From the NCBI GenBank assembly GCA_028095005.1, contig CM051460.1, positions 152,577,461-152,641,460 of the forward strand: a DNA stretch of 64,000 bases, written 5' to 3'. Shown piece after piece: positions 49,956 through 62,903 of the stretch. This stretch comes from Rhynchospora pubera. Taxonomy: Eukaryota > Streptophyta > Magnoliopsida > Poales > Cyperaceae. Position 1 is the first letter of the stretch. Each line of letters starts with the position of its first letter. The notes below the pieces were generated by a model that saw only the letters and a program-made list of their open reading frames with translations, was not told where the DNA came from and ran no database searches. Made by a program: the position numbers and the translations under genes.

Positions 49956-50200
49956 TTGTTGTCAGTTAGTACACCATTATCAAACAATTTGGCACGGGGT
50001 AGGCACGCCGCAAGCATTAGTTAATTCAAAATCAAACCAAAGTTCCAAACTCCAGCAACCTACTTCTAGTTTTTCCATCCACTATCACAAAAAAAAAAGA
50101 AGAACATTTACCTTTGCGAACATCCAATGAGAAATTTTATCATAAATAAGAAGACAACGACAATGTGTCTCTCTCTCTCGCGCTTTGCAACTTTCGCAAA
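49956..50200 (+). promoter_or_regulatory. Junction and upstream region of eIF3b copy 2
   Basis: Similarity to eIF3b copy 1 starts only at the CT run (about 50166-50180), some 20-35 bp before the ATG. Everything upstream belongs to the segment B flank and matches 62790-64000 instead. An in-frame ATG at 50165 would add 12 residues; the ATG at 50201 is preferred because it matches copy 1. Confidence 0.75.
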
Positions 50201-53200
50201 ATGGCGGCGGCGGCGGTGCTTTCCATGTCCGAGATCGAAAATAAAGCGATGAATCTCGGAATAGATCTTTCTACTATAGTTTTCGATAATGTCGTGCTTC
50301 CTCCTGGCGACGACTTTGGTATCACAAGGTACCTTAATTATTATAATCCCTTATCACAGAATCCATCACTGCTCGTTTTTTTTTAGTACTTAAAAAACTG
50401 CTAATAACAGTGACGACGAGGACATTCTTCATGAAGAGGTGGCACCGGAATTTGAGACTGGTTATGGAAATGTCATTGTGGTGGATAACCTTCCAGTCGT
50501 TTCACCTGAGAAATTTGCAAAACTAGAGGGGGTTATTCGCAAAATCTACAGCCAGACTGGTGTTATTAAAGAAGGGGGTCTATGGATGCCCGTAAACCCT
50601 GATACAAACATGACCCTTGGCTATTGCTTCATCGAGTTCAACACTGCACAGGTTTTTTTTTTTTTATACTTGGGTAACTAATGTATGACTGCATGGTTTG
50701 ATATCAAGTATACTAAAGGCTCATTTCATGCATGTGCGATTATCAAGTATGCTACCACAAACAAGTGATCATGTATATGAGATTAATGTATTATCACTTG
50801 TGCCCCAGCTTTGAAAAACTACCTTTTGCCCTCCCTATAAACCTTGGAAGACAATCAAACTAATCCTTACTACAAATCTTTCCACATACAAGGAGCAATA
50901 TGATGTTTTTGGTTTCTTAAAAGAAATTATTACAATAGCTCATGGGTTGTATTTTGTTCTGATTTAAATGAGGTACACACTGTTTTGCAAGGTGATGTAC
51001 ATGATATTTGGTGTTTATTAGGGCATACTTCAAATTGTTCCTTTTATTTAAGCATCAAGGCGCCTCAATTAAGCATCCTAGCAACAAGGGAGAGCAAAAT
51101 AAAAATAGATTTTGTTCATATTTTCAGAGAAATTGTTGAATCTGGAATGTTTGCTAAAAACTAGTTTAACATTCACAAGTAGTAGTAAGTTGAACAGTTA
51201 CATCATGTTGCTTCCAAGCTTTATATATTTTATACAATAATTTGATGAAAACAAAATCACAGGAAGCTAAAGAAGCCAAGGAGAAGACTGATGGCTACAA
51301 ACTAGACAAGTCTCACATATTCATCGTTGATATGTTTGATGATATCGAGAGGTACATGAATGTACCTGAAGAGTGGACGCCGGCTGAGATCAAACCCTAT
51401 GAGGCTGGAGTAATGCTCCAATTCCTCTCTCCTGACCCCGCATCTGTCATCATCAATTAATATGATATTTTTCCTTATGACTGACTTTTTATCTTTTTGT
51501 TAAAATTTTTAACAGGACCATCTTCAGCATTGGCTGACTGATGAAAAAGCCAGAGACCAATTTGTAATTCGTGCTGGAATTGTTACTGAGATATTTTGGA
51601 ATGATGCAAGGCAGCTGCGGCCTGATCCTGTTTATCAATACCAGGTATGCTCTCTCTTTGCAACATGTTGTTCTGGTTCAATATTTTTCAGTACTTGCAT
51701 TAGCTGACTGATCCTGTGTATTAGTGCCATGTATGCTCTCTTTATTTATACGGGTGCTTTTCTGTTCATTAGTTTGTTCAGTGCAGTTGGTTTTTATAAG
51801 AGAAATAAATTGAATTTGTGGTTCTTTGTTTTAGTAAAATTTTATCCATACAATCAAATTAAACACTTCTTTTAAATTACTTACGGTAGTAAAGATATCA
51901 GCTGTCACCAATTTTATACCATTACTAAATTGGTGTCTGGTTGTGGCAATTATGGTCCAAACCTGATGGATGGGTCAATCCAAACTGACCTGACATGACC
52001 TTTTAGTTTTTTTTTTTGTCAAATTCAGGTCCCAGTTATTATGACCTTTTTTTTTTTCTTGTACTCAAGTCATGACCTTCTTTGGTTTGCAGAATTAAAT
52101 ACGTCCTGAGAACTGTATTTACCGTGTTTAATATGTTAAAGAAAAAAAAGCTGAATTGTAAAAAGGTTTGGATCCGATGTTTGGCAGGCAACCTATCTGT
52201 TGCTGCCAAACAATAAATAAAGGCTTAAACATTACTTCTGTAATTAAACATGTTCATTGTGGTTTTATTCGTGTCCTATCAGGGTTGGGAAAGCAAATAT
52301 TAAACAATTAACTTGACCAGCTTGGTACCATACAGTAGCATCTTTATACTGCTGTTGGGTATCTTTGTCAAATGATCTTATAAGTTGCTTCTTTTCTTGT
52401 TTTCATTGCTTTCTTTCTTCTGATGTTCTCTTTGAGGGATACTTATGCACTTCTCAGATATTCATTTGTTTGTTTTTTATTTATTTTTCTTTTTGCTTTT
52501 CTTTTCTACAGTATTGGATAGATAATTTTGTACAGTGGTCGCCTCTAGGAACGTATTTGGCAACAGTTCATCGACAAGGTGCTATCGTCTGGGGTGGAAA
52601 AAGTACATTTAACCATATCCACAGGTTTCCTCATAACCAGGTATGTGTTGCTGTGTGCATGTGTAGGGGAGGTAGTGTTGTAACCAGTAGTTTAGTATTG
52701 ATGGAGCCATAGCAGTTGTCTATTGCGTCTATATGTCAGAGTGCACAGGATCATGTTAGGTAGACACCAGTTTCTTCCCTCGTCTATTTAATTATTGTGT
52801 TGTTTTCCTTTTTCTTCTTTTTTCTTTTCTCGAATCAGCTCTCCCATTAGGCGTAAAGATTAGAACCCCTAAATTTACCTCTCAAGGCAACACCACATAC
52901 TTGTTGAGTTTTTCTTGGTTTTTTAGGCTCTATACCTCTATACCAATGGTAAGGTTGTATTTGTACTGGGGCAGCTTTTGTTGTCGTTTTGTTGAATCCT
53001 TCCTAAATATAAGACCAATCAAGTAGAAAACCAGGAAAGTAGAAGCACAAAGAAAATGTCGAAAACAGGGAAGAGGAAACCAACCAAGAGAGTAGAAAAA
53101 ACACTCACAGACGTACTACAAGCTGTACGCTTGGAGTCTTTGGATCCTGTTTGTATTGAAAACTTTTTTTTTTTCTGAAATGTTATTTATTTTAACAGGT

Positions 53201-56200
53201 AAAGCATATTGATTTTTCACCTGGTGAAAGGTTTCTCGTAACATACAGTAGCCAGGAGCCCAGCAATCCTCGTGACACTCATGTAAGAAACATATCTCAG
53301 TTACAATCTTACATGTCATCTTATTTGTTTGTCCTGTGCTGCAGTAATAATTTCTTTTTGGGTGGTTTTAGAGGGTTGTGCTGAATATTTTTGATCTGAG
53401 AACCGGAAAGCTGATGCGTGATTTCAAAGGAAGCGTTGATGATTTCACAACCGGAGGCAGTGGTGGGCTGTCTGGTATTTCATGGCCTATTTTCAAGTAA
53501 GAAATCCTAAATATTATATTCATTTAACTCTGACAAAAATTTTCAGCATAAAATGAAATCTTGTGGCTTGCTAGAACTACAGCACCAGACCTCTACTATA
53601 AAGATTTATTTGCTCAGCTGCATTTGCATTGAGTGTGAATGAAGCCTATCCTGAAGATAAATGTGGGTATGCACTGACTTCTGCATTTTATCTTTCTGTT
53701 CTGTTGTAGGTGGGGTGGTGGGAATGAGGACAAATATTTTGCCAGGATAGGTAAGAATGCAATTTATGTGTACGAGACAGAGACATTTATCCTGGTGGAT
53801 AAGAAGTCATACAAAGTGGACAATGTGGGTGACTTCAGCTGGTCCCCTACCGATTCAATACTTGCTCTGTTTGTCCTTGAATTGGGCGGAGGCAATCAGC
53901 CTGCCAGGGTAAGCTGTGATTTTAGATTACAGTTGCATCCCTCAATTACCTGTAATGGTTTCCGGTGTTACTTATGTTGATTATATCTTTGGTATTACTT
54001 GGACGACCATGAAAACTGGCCAAATCCCCAAAATTTTTGATATGATAACTATTTTTTTGGGATAGTTATCGTATCAAACTAGGTGCAATTTCTGAAAAGT
54101 TTGGTTGCCGATTAAGTGCTTATAAGCTGGACTATGATTGACTAATGGATTTTCAAATTGCATCAAATCTGATACTCAACCTATCTGAAATATGGGGAAC
54201 ATTTTTATGATTTTTCTTCTTTTTATTTCTTATTTTGATGACTATTTTGTTGGTTGTCACGTCAGTCAAACAATATATTTCAACCTATCCCATTTTGTAG
54301 TTACCATTATCTATGTATTTGGCTCATTGTCTCTTTTTTGTGTTCTGAAGGTAGCTTTGCTATTTGGTTATTTATATGGTATATGCCATACACATGAAGA
54401 TGACAGTAAATCATAGATGTTGTGCTTTGGGTGTACTAGCTGTTTAAATTTATCTGCTTATAATAAAATTTTCATAACACAGGTTAGTCTGGTTCAAATG
54501 CCCGGGAAAGTGGAGTTGCGTCAGAAGAACCTCTTCTCAGTGAGTGACTGTAAGATGTACTGGCAGAGCAATGGGGAGTATCTGGCAGTTAAGGTTGACC
54601 GGTACACCAAGACAAAGAAGTCGACTTACACAGGCTTTGAGCTCTTCCGCATCAAGGAGCGTGATATCCCCATTGAGGTTTTGGAACTCGATAACAAGAA
54701 TGACAAAATCATTGCTTTTGCTTGGGAACCAAAAGGCCATAGATTTGCTGTTATTCATGGGGATGGACCTCGCCCTGACGTATCATTTTACTCGATGAAA
54801 ACGGGTGGTATTACTGCTCGTGTGTCCAAGCTCACAACTCTTAAGGCTAAGCAGGTGATTGGAATTCACATTTAAACTTAATTAACTAGAGCTTTGTTTT
54901 TGAAATATGACTAACAAAATTTAAAAGTTTAGTTTGGCCAAAGTGCTTAACTAGGCAAATAAAAGATGAGTTGGCATTGATTGACCTTACTTGGGTGTGT
55001 TTGTAGTTTGTACTGAATTTTGTTTTGGGTTCTTAGATGTTTTCTTTGGCTGTGCTCCAGATCTTTTTAGTAAAGGAATGGAAGGGAAGGAAATGGTTGG
55101 GAGAGTAGAGTAAACTCTTATACCCCAATTTGGAGGGTACAAATTTATATGAAAGTAGAGTAAACTCTTTCCATTACTATGGTTTCATTGATATCCTGTA
55201 GCAAGTAAAGAGTTAAACTTCTCCTTACCTTCCTCTCCTTTCCCCTAAATTTTGCTTCCTGGAGCAGAAAGAATCATTGGGTCTGAAGTTAGTTGAATGT
55301 ATTTGTTTGGCATTTGTTCATTGACAATGTTTGATGCTTTGGTTTGTTGCAGGGAGCCAAGCTAGGGAGTTAGTTCTAATTCTATTATAATACTAACAAT
55401 AACAGGATTATTATAGTTATTGTTATTTATTTATTAATTATTATTATTATTATTATTGTTGTTGTTGTTGTTGTTGTTATTGTTGTTGTTGTTATAGTTT
55501 TTAATGGTTATTGACGTCGTCGTCATCATCATCACTAGTTAGGCTGCAGTGTGGCACTGATTGTCAGTGCTACTGCCTCCAAATTCTGCTTTTGGAGTTC
55601 CTATTAGCTAAATAAAGTACTCAATGTAATCGACATATTAAGATCTTGAAAGCAAAATCTTATATTATTAGATTATTTAATATAGCCCAGGTGTAAAGAC
55701 ATTGAATTTGGAATCAATAACATCACTTCCCCAATTCAAAAAAATTGTAAATAAATCTAAAAAAAAAAAAAAAAATCAAATTTGGTTTCCTATAAATTAT
55801 AATCTGTAGATCATATTGAGTCATTCAGATCAGCTGATTGGGAATTTCATATTTAGAATTTGGAGCGGTAGCACCAGTAATCAGTTCTATGTACAGAACC
55901 ATAGTTAACTTATTTTAAATAATTATTATCAATTTACTTTTTGTTTGAATAATTTTTTAAAGTTATATGAACCTAACTTGCTCTGAAACATTAACCTAAA
56001 TGCTATGAGTCTATGACAGGCAAATGCGCTGTATTGGTCTCCAGCAGGCAGATTTATCGTTCTAGCTGGGCTGAAAGGATTTAATGGCCAGCTTGAGTTT
56101 TATAATGTGGATGATCTTGAGACTATGGCGACAGGGGAACACTTCATGTGCACGGATATCGAGTGGGACCCGACTGGAAGGTGCATTATTTTCATATCTA

Positions 56201-57198
56201 TTGTTTTATCCTTTGGTTTGTGATAACTATACTGGATAATCCTGGTTGAGTTCTTTAATGTTGTGCTGTGCTGGGACAGATACCCATTGGAACCTGCTTT
56301 TTCCATTGTGCAGTTTTCGTGCTTCATTCTCTGTTTTCTTGTTGCATGATTGAATATCTGATTGTTGGTTCCGACTTAACAGCAGAAACTCTCTTTGAAA
56401 GCACCTTTCTAGTAATTTGTGATACTGGTACTGGTGTTCCTCGTTATTACTGCTACATTGCTTTCAATCAGTTGATATTTGTGGTCATCCTTGTTCCATA
56501 TTATTCTGGATTTAGGTATGTGGCTACAGCTGTTACATTGGTGCATGTAATGGAGAATGGTTTTCACATTTGGTCATTCAATGGCAAGCTTCTCTACAGG
56601 ATCCCCAAGGATCATTTCTTCCAGGTATTTTAAACAGCTTGTACATGCTAATTTTGATTTCGCTACTAGTTCAAACTTTTGTTCCATGTATGTGGGCCAT
56701 TTTTGTCAATGTACAGCAACATACTTAGAACCATATCAGTAACACCCATCTCCAAGATACAGAAATAATCATACCTATAAATCTAGCTAGCCCATACATC
56801 TCAATATATCATTTACTTAAACGGCTGTGCATGCTTAATGTGCCTTTGTTCTTACAACACAGTTCCAATGGAGGCCGCACCCACAATCTCTCCTGAGCTC
56901 AGAGAAAGAAGAAGAGATTAGCCGCAATCTGCGCAAATACAGCAAGAAATACGAGGCTGAGGACCAGGATGTGTCCTTGGCACTGAGTGAGCAAAACAGG
57001 AAGAAGCGTCGTGTCCTGCAAGAAGAGTGGGAGACTTGGACTGCTCGCTGGAAGCAGTACCATGAGGAGGAGCGGGAGCTAAGGTTGCAACTCAGGGATG
57101 GTGAGCCCAGTGACGATGAAGGAAGCCAGGAACAGTACGAGGCCAAGGAAGTGGAGGCTGAGGAGGTCCTTGATGTCCATGAGGAGATAGTTGACTAG
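50201..57198 (+). CDS. eIF3b: Translation initiation factor eIF3 subunit b, copy 2
   Basis: Twelve exons: 50201-50328, 50411-50651, 51263-51409, 51516-51644, 52512-52640, 53199-53282, 53372-53496, 53710-53908, 54483-54854, 56020-56180, 56516-56624 and 56863-57198. They join in frame to 719 residues and match copy 1 exon by exon, with one extra codon in exon 1. Domains are as in copy 1: RRM, beta-propeller and charged C-terminus. All splice dinucleotides are kept. Replacements relative to copy 1 include LFVPE to LFVLE, DNVVDF to DNVGDF, VHEMENG to VHVMENG, GGGKEDK to GGGNEDK and DPVYQRQ to DPVYQYQ; in the cases I can judge, copy 1 keeps the family residue. Intron 1 is only 82 bp, and intron 9 has gained a MITE. 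The gene could be expressed, but its promoter is not the ancestral one. Confidence 0.92.
55048..55268. mobile_element. Tourist-like MITE in eIF3b copy 2 intron 9
   Basis: Ends GGCTGTGCTCCAGATC and (reverse complement) TTTCTGCTCCAGGAAG, from the same family as 38690-39108. Copy 1 intron 9 has the empty site near 33455. The 3-bp duplication is not clear. Confidence 0.75.
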
Positions 57199-58176
57199 GA
57201 GACTAGTAAACGTTAACTTTTTTCCCCTGGATTTTATTTAGTTTCATTCGCTGTGGAGTAGGGTGGTGAGCATGCTATTTGATTATTCATATGCTGAAAT
57301 GGATGTCTTTCCCTGTGTTTTGAAGCGACTTTATGTATTGAGTTAGAAAGGATCTTATTAAATTTTGCGCATAGCTAAATTTTGTATGATGTTTTGAAGG
57401 TCTCTAGTATTTAAGCATGTGTTTATTTCGAGAATGTATGGGTCATGTTAATATTCGAAAAATACGTCATATTCTGTTGTCTGGGTCTGGAGATTAATTA
57501 TTTTATTGAGGAAAAGCAATCAAAAAGGTTTGAAGCAGAAAAGTGCATGGTGCATATAGCAATTGTTTGAAGATTTGATTTGGACATAATAAAAGTGCAG
57601 ATATATCCTGAGCGAATTTTGGCATAGCATTATCTTGGTCATGCGGTCATGCCAAAATTCGTTGGCAGTTGTACCACTTTTGATGAATTGCAGTTAAAAA
57701 CATTTTTGGGGTAAACTTAGAGGTGACTCTTGCAATGTAATTAACAAGCCCGAATATTATTTGTAGAAAAGCACACAGCAATGCATCAGGCATTGTTCAA
57801 ATCTAATGGCTTCTATACCATGATTATATCTGTCAACACTGACTGCATCCCATACAGTGATGAGTACAAGGGTAAGGGAAGCCCCTCTGTGAAAAGAAAA
57901 AAACTTTCGGTTCTACGAGAGTTTTAAAGTACTTCTGTATTCTCACTTCCCACTTGGCAGGTCGATTGATCTTTTAGATAAATTGGTGGTCTATAAACCA
58001 CCTAATTTATTTTTAAATTAAATGTCTATGAAAGACCTTCCAGTCGGGTTTCGAACTTGCAACCTTTCACTTAAGGAGTCGAGGTACATTGTTTTTTGTC
58101 ATTAGACCAAGAGTCGGTTCTCAGGTCGATTGATCTTGTATGACAATTAAAGTTATTATTAAACAAATCTGTACAT
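57199..58176. other. eIF3b copy 2 3' flank and segment C spacer
   Basis: To about 57427 it matches the flank of eIF3b copy 1. From about 57545 it matches 17800-18240 and 37010-37170. The U2AF last exon present in segment B is missing here. No gene is seen. Confidence 0.75.
57974..58121 (-). mobile_element. tRNA-derived SINE with 16-bp target duplication
   Basis: 148 bp flanked by the perfect 16-bp repeat CAGGTCGATTGATCTT (57958-57973 and 58122-58137). Segment A near 18190 has a single copy of this sequence without the insertion. On the minus strand there is a B box (AAGTTCGAAACCC) and, upstream, an A-box-like TGGTCTAATGAC. The 3' tail is short and AT-rich. Confidence 0.88.
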
Positions 58177-58600
58177 TTGAAATGGAGAGATGGAAAGAAA
58201 AAGGAAGCAAAACGAGAGGGAAAAAGGGTTCGATTGCTTGAGCAGGAATTTGAAATTCCATTTGCAGATACGCAAGAGGCAAAGAGGTTTCAATTGGCGG
58301 GTCGAACGGGTTGTCTAGAAACTGGTACCGTTAGCTCTCAGTTTTGGGTTTGGATTTTGGAATTCCTTCTAATGGTATCGGGTATTTTATGTTTTAGAAC
58401 CGTATGTTTGAAGTTGACTAGACTTTTGTAGGATTGCGTGTGGTCGATGTGGCGTTCTTTAATTTTAATTGTGAAAATTCTGAAGAAAACAAACACTTAT
58501 TTTATTTTTGTGCAATTTTAAATCAAAAGGACAAGTTTTTCTTCATACTTTTATACGTTTTAGAGGCTTTGAAATACCATTAGTATTCAAATTCCTCGAT
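58177..58600 (-). pseudogene. CLT leader and upstream remnant, segment C
   Basis: Matches 41640-42055 (GGAGAGATGGAAAGAAAAAG onward). The breakpoint is at about 58176-58183; all CLT coding sequence and its 3' flank are deleted. The open frame on the plus strand here is the antisense of the leader and is not taken as a gene. Confidence 0.8.
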
Positions 58601-58843
58601 TCCAATATAAATAATAAATGAATAAATAAAAATGCGCAATTGGAAGACCAACAGGGATGGATTATGGACTAGCATTTCCACGTTCCAACGGGCCAATGCA
58701 AAACAGACTCTAGAAGAGGCTGATGAAGACCTTTAATTTTTGACTAGTTTATGTTCGTTCTCTATGAAATGTGTTGTTCTGGTTGTTGCATTTTACTACA
58801 TGTTTGCTTTGTTGGATGTTTTTATTTTGCACTTGAACTTTTA

Positions 58844-59023
58844 GGCTGTGCTCTAGATTTGGTAGTGAAAAGAAAAGGAACGGAATGAGAATGGAGGGGA
58901 TGATCCAAAGTTAACTCTCAAATTTGAGGGTTAAGAAATTACAACATTTATATAGAAGTGGTCTTCTCATTCACCTCCATTGTCCTCCATTTTCATTGAG
59001 AAAAAAAGTTTTAGAGCAAGGGA
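58844..59023. mobile_element. Tourist-like MITE (180 bp)
   Basis: Ends GGCTGTGCTCTAGATT and (reverse complement) TCCCTTGCTCTAAAAC, flanked by TTA (58841-58843 and 59024-59026). Same family as 38690-39108. Confidence 0.7.
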
Positions 59024-59026
59024 TTA

Positions 59027-61084
59027 GGGAATGTGCCCAGGATGCGGTCAGTGGCCCTTCCCATTTCATTACATTCATTCACCCTTCTGGACCAGACACC
59101 TAAGGAGTAGGTATTATGTTTTAGTCACATTCTGTTTGACTTTTCTTGTAAGACTTTATTTTCATGCTTTAATGGATGCAGGCCCCTTGTTCGAGCGTTT
59201 TTTCCGAAGAAATAAAAAGAAGGAAAACATGGGGAAAAAAAAAATGGAAAGAGTAACACCTTGGTAGCAAGCTTTCGTTTTCCCTAAACGCTAAAGCGAT
59301 TCAAATTCTTGTCTCTTTCTTAATCGGTAGTCATGAACACAGCCAAGAATTTTTTTCTGGATGGGATTCACATATCATATCATTGTTAATTGATATTAAT
59401 ATGATAACTACATAAAATAATTAAATTAAAACTATTGGGGTCCACGGTGAAATTTTTTTGTATTTTTATGGGTTCAAATATAATTTTTTTAACATAACAT
59501 ATATACATTGCACTAAGAAAATTATAAATATGTGTATCATATGAATGAAAAGGAGTGACATTGACGCCCCTTTCTATCATATATGTAGATCTGTCCATAT
59601 CGGTAGCGCTAGAACAAGAGATTAGAGATGAATCAATTTGGCAAAATTTCGTGATGAATGGAGCTTGCAATGCATATTTCATATTTCAAGTAAATCAAAC
59701 TATTTTATTGGTTGTGTCTTTTTATAGATCGAAATAGATCTAGCTTCTCACTTAATCACTTTCACTATATTATTTTTGTCAAACACGATTGGAACGGTAT
59801 AGAAAATAGTTCGATTTTGGCTATCCATCATTCATAAATGACTCTCTGTTTTGGTTGGTGCTAAACAAGTTCTTGGGGTTCTTTGACAAGATTAGATCTG
59901 GTGGTTCGAAAGAACATATTATGAAATTTATGATTCATACTTCTTCATACATACTAGATATGGCAGTCCCAATTTCGCTGTGTTATGTTTTTTAGATGAC
60001 AATAATACAGTATGATTTTTAAATAAATTAAATAATGATTGATACAACTATTTTTAATATATTTAATGAAAAAAGAGAAACTATTTTTAATTGTAGAAAA
60101 TGAAAAAATAGAAAATATATTTAACCAAAAAATAAAAAATGTAAAAAAAGCGACAACAATAGAAAAAAGTAAAAATTTAATAATTTTTGTTTACTTTATT
60201 AAACATTCCATAATATTATATTATGGCCAAAATTTGATCCTTTGAAATTTCATATAACCACTTGTTTAAAAGTCAATCAAACTTGAGACTTCGCATGCTA
60301 AAACTTATGGCAATTTTAGTCGGATTGGATAATCAAGGTAAACCCGTGAGTACAATAGCACATCTGTAAAAGAAAACTATTGGCCTAGTGAACTTGGATC
60401 ACACTGCAAAGCCCATCTCTTTTTCTTTTTCTTTTTCTTTTCCTTTCCTTTTTCTTCATTTTTTAATTTTTTGAAGTAGACGAACAGGTAAGACTTGTTG
60501 ACTCGGCTACAATATTACTTAGACTTGGCCAACTTTGCAAATTCACTGAACCCTAATTTGTAACAACAAATTTAATTGGGTATTTGACTATTTGTCAAAT
60601 TGAAAGTTACATGAATCACGACGAATGGCTTTTTATCTTGTAGACGCCATGATATATTAATTGCAGTACTGTTGGAGTTGTTCAGTTAGCTCGGCAGTTG
60701 CATATGCTAATTAATTGATTGACATAGTCAACAACCTTCTATCAATATAACAAAATATTCTATATTTTATCATTATTCATTACAAAACAACGCGCATATT
60801 GAAATTCCTCTCATTTATAGTAATAGTATAGCCTAGTTAAGTAGTTAACTCATTCTTCATCCTAAACACAAAAGCCATCTCCTGTACCAAATTAACATAT
60901 ATATGGAAACACTAAATAGATTAATAAATAAATACAAACTTATTTCTTCCTATAATAACAAGGATGAATCTATATAAACAATCGCATTTAAATTTCGCCT
61001 CTAAGAATGACAAGCATGCGCAAATTAATTGCACATGCTTTTAATTAACAAAAAAAAAATGTAGTTTCTCCTAACCAATCCTTA
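59027..61084. other. Segment C intergenic DNA
   Basis: The stretch from about 59890 to 60760 is paralogous to about 43460-44620 in segment B. 59027-59890 has no counterpart in segment B and no recognisable gene or complete transposon ends. Several C/T-rich runs (for example 60419-60455) occur. Confidence 0.5.
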
Positions 61085-61837
61085 CTAACACTGTTGAAGA
61101 TCTCTCCATTTAAGATACTCCAATCCGGCGAGGTAATGCGTGTAGGCACCGGCGATCACCAACATATGGAATAGCTGGTGACTGTGACCCACTAAATCAA
61201 ACCTCCCAGGAAACCAACGCTCGGGTACCCTCGTTGCGTAGATTGTCACCCCTAGCCCATAAAACAACCCCATGAAAGCCTCAAAAACGGTCGAGGCGAC
61301 CACCTCAGGCCGGTAATGAAACCAGATCAACTTGTGCAATACAGGCACAAGACCTGACACACCCATGCAAGAGAATAGCGCGGCCCGCACATGCCTAAAA
61401 GCCGGGGTTTGAAAAACAGGAACTAAGGAGGCTAGCACTGTGGCAAACCCGAATACTGTAATAAAACTAATGTAGTGGTGCCGGTAGAAGGGGTCGCAGA
61501 GAAAAGAATAGTACACCAAGGGATAGAATGATGTGACGATCAATGCAGATATACCTGTTAATTAATAGTAAAAATAATACCAAACACATTCAGCATTCTC
61601 TTTCAATTGAAACCCTTATAGCAGTAATTATTTTTGCTCAGTTAAAATTTTAAGCAGCTGATTGAATATAGAAGTAGTACCTGTGTAATCAAGGCGGAGA
61701 GAGATGTACGCGGTTTGCTCGGAGTGACAAGAGATGAGATGACAGATGGTGCTGATAAGAAGGCAAAACATGGCACCTGAAAGGAAGGCGAAGAGTGGCC
61801 ATCGAGTTATCGGCTTCGTTTGTGTGGTTTCATGAAT
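61085..61837 (-). pseudogene. 3' part of a heptahelical (HHP, PAQR/adiponectin-receptor-like) gene
   Basis: Two exons, 61837-61681 and 61554-61085, join in frame and encode about 208 residues. The first carries ITRWPLFAFLSGAMFCLL and ICHLISCHSEQTAYI. The second carries TSFYPLVYYSFLCDPF, GLVPVLHKLIWFHYRPE, GLGVTIYATRVPERWFPGRF and GHSHQLFHMLVIAGAYTHY, ending KWRDLQQC. These are the later transmembrane helices of plant HHP proteins, including the conserved His residues of the PAQR family. The N-terminal exon (HNETLN region) was not found up to 64000, and the DNA upstream matches segment B, where the gene is also truncated. So it is probably a 5'-truncated pseudogene, although its remaining frame is open. 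Confidence 0.85.
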
Positions 61838-62329
61838 CTAGAACAAAAAAAATAAAAATAAAACAATTGTTAGTTTTAAGAGATTATCAATTAGTGTAAA
61901 CGTGGTACTTAAAATTGAATCATATCCATCATCCACTTGTTTAGTCAATGGGGAATATGACTGGAAATGTAAAATGAACAATTTAATTTCATCAAAGCAT
62001 AAATATATATTTGTATTATGCAAGGAGTAGTCAATGATTGAGTGATCAGATTGATATTTATATTTATTAAAAGATGGTGTTCACGTAGAGGAGAATTCAT
62101 AAATATCAAATCCATGATTTTCTTTTTCCATCTTATTCGTAAAAACAAACATTTTTCATATTTCTGTTTATTTTTTCTCTTCTTAGTTACAGTCAGTATG
62201 AATATGTTACCAGTATCAGGCATAATTTGGCATTACTTCAGCGTGAGAGAATTAGAAGGATGTCCATTTCTGGATGGAATGGAGAGGAAGAGGGCCAAAA
62301 CAAATCTAGTTCGCCATCAGTACACATGA

Positions 62330-62903
62330 CCCAAGTTTTAAGTTGAAAAAATAAATATTGATGCATATTAACGAATAAGTGTTTTGCCTACCAACCTACC
62401 TACTGTAGAGGTTACATAAATGTTTCTTTATATGGTGTTATACTGTTTTTTTTTAATTAGTCCCTGAAATAAAAAAAAAAACTTCTCAAGTTTCTTTCTA
62501 AATGCATTTTAATTAGTTGCAATTAGATGAATTTACGGTAGCACGACATTTTATATGCATCTTTCAAAAAGAGATATGGGCCAACTTGTTTAAAAAAAAA
62601 GGAGATAATAAATTGTACAGTTATATTTACTAATTTCCACTGGAATTGTTAGTGGAGACTAATACAATATAGAGGGTTTAATATCGTAGAGGTCTATTAT
62701 TTTACTTCATGATGGGTTGAGAATTACAGATATCGTAAAACTTGAAGGTCTTCCATGTAAATTACTATTTGGCCTACGGTATTAAATATTAATTGTTGCC
62801 AGTTAGTACACCATTATCAAACAATTTGGCATCGGGTAGGCACGCAGAAGTTAATTCAAAATCAAACCAAAGTACCAAACTTTAGCAACCTACTTTTAGT
62901 TTT
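62330..62903. other. Spacer shared with segment B
   Basis: Matches 45810-45915, then 47740-47873, then 49956-50070. The three gaps in the match correspond to the elements inserted in segment B. No gene is seen. Confidence 0.8.

Noticed and set aside
50165..50200. Upstream in-frame ATG as the start of eIF3b copy 2
   Set aside because: The extra residues come from the CT-rich leader, and copy 1 starts at the ATG equivalent to 50201.
58177..58431. 84-codon plus-strand frame
   Set aside because: It is antisense to the CLT leader remnant and has no counterpart of meaning in segment B.
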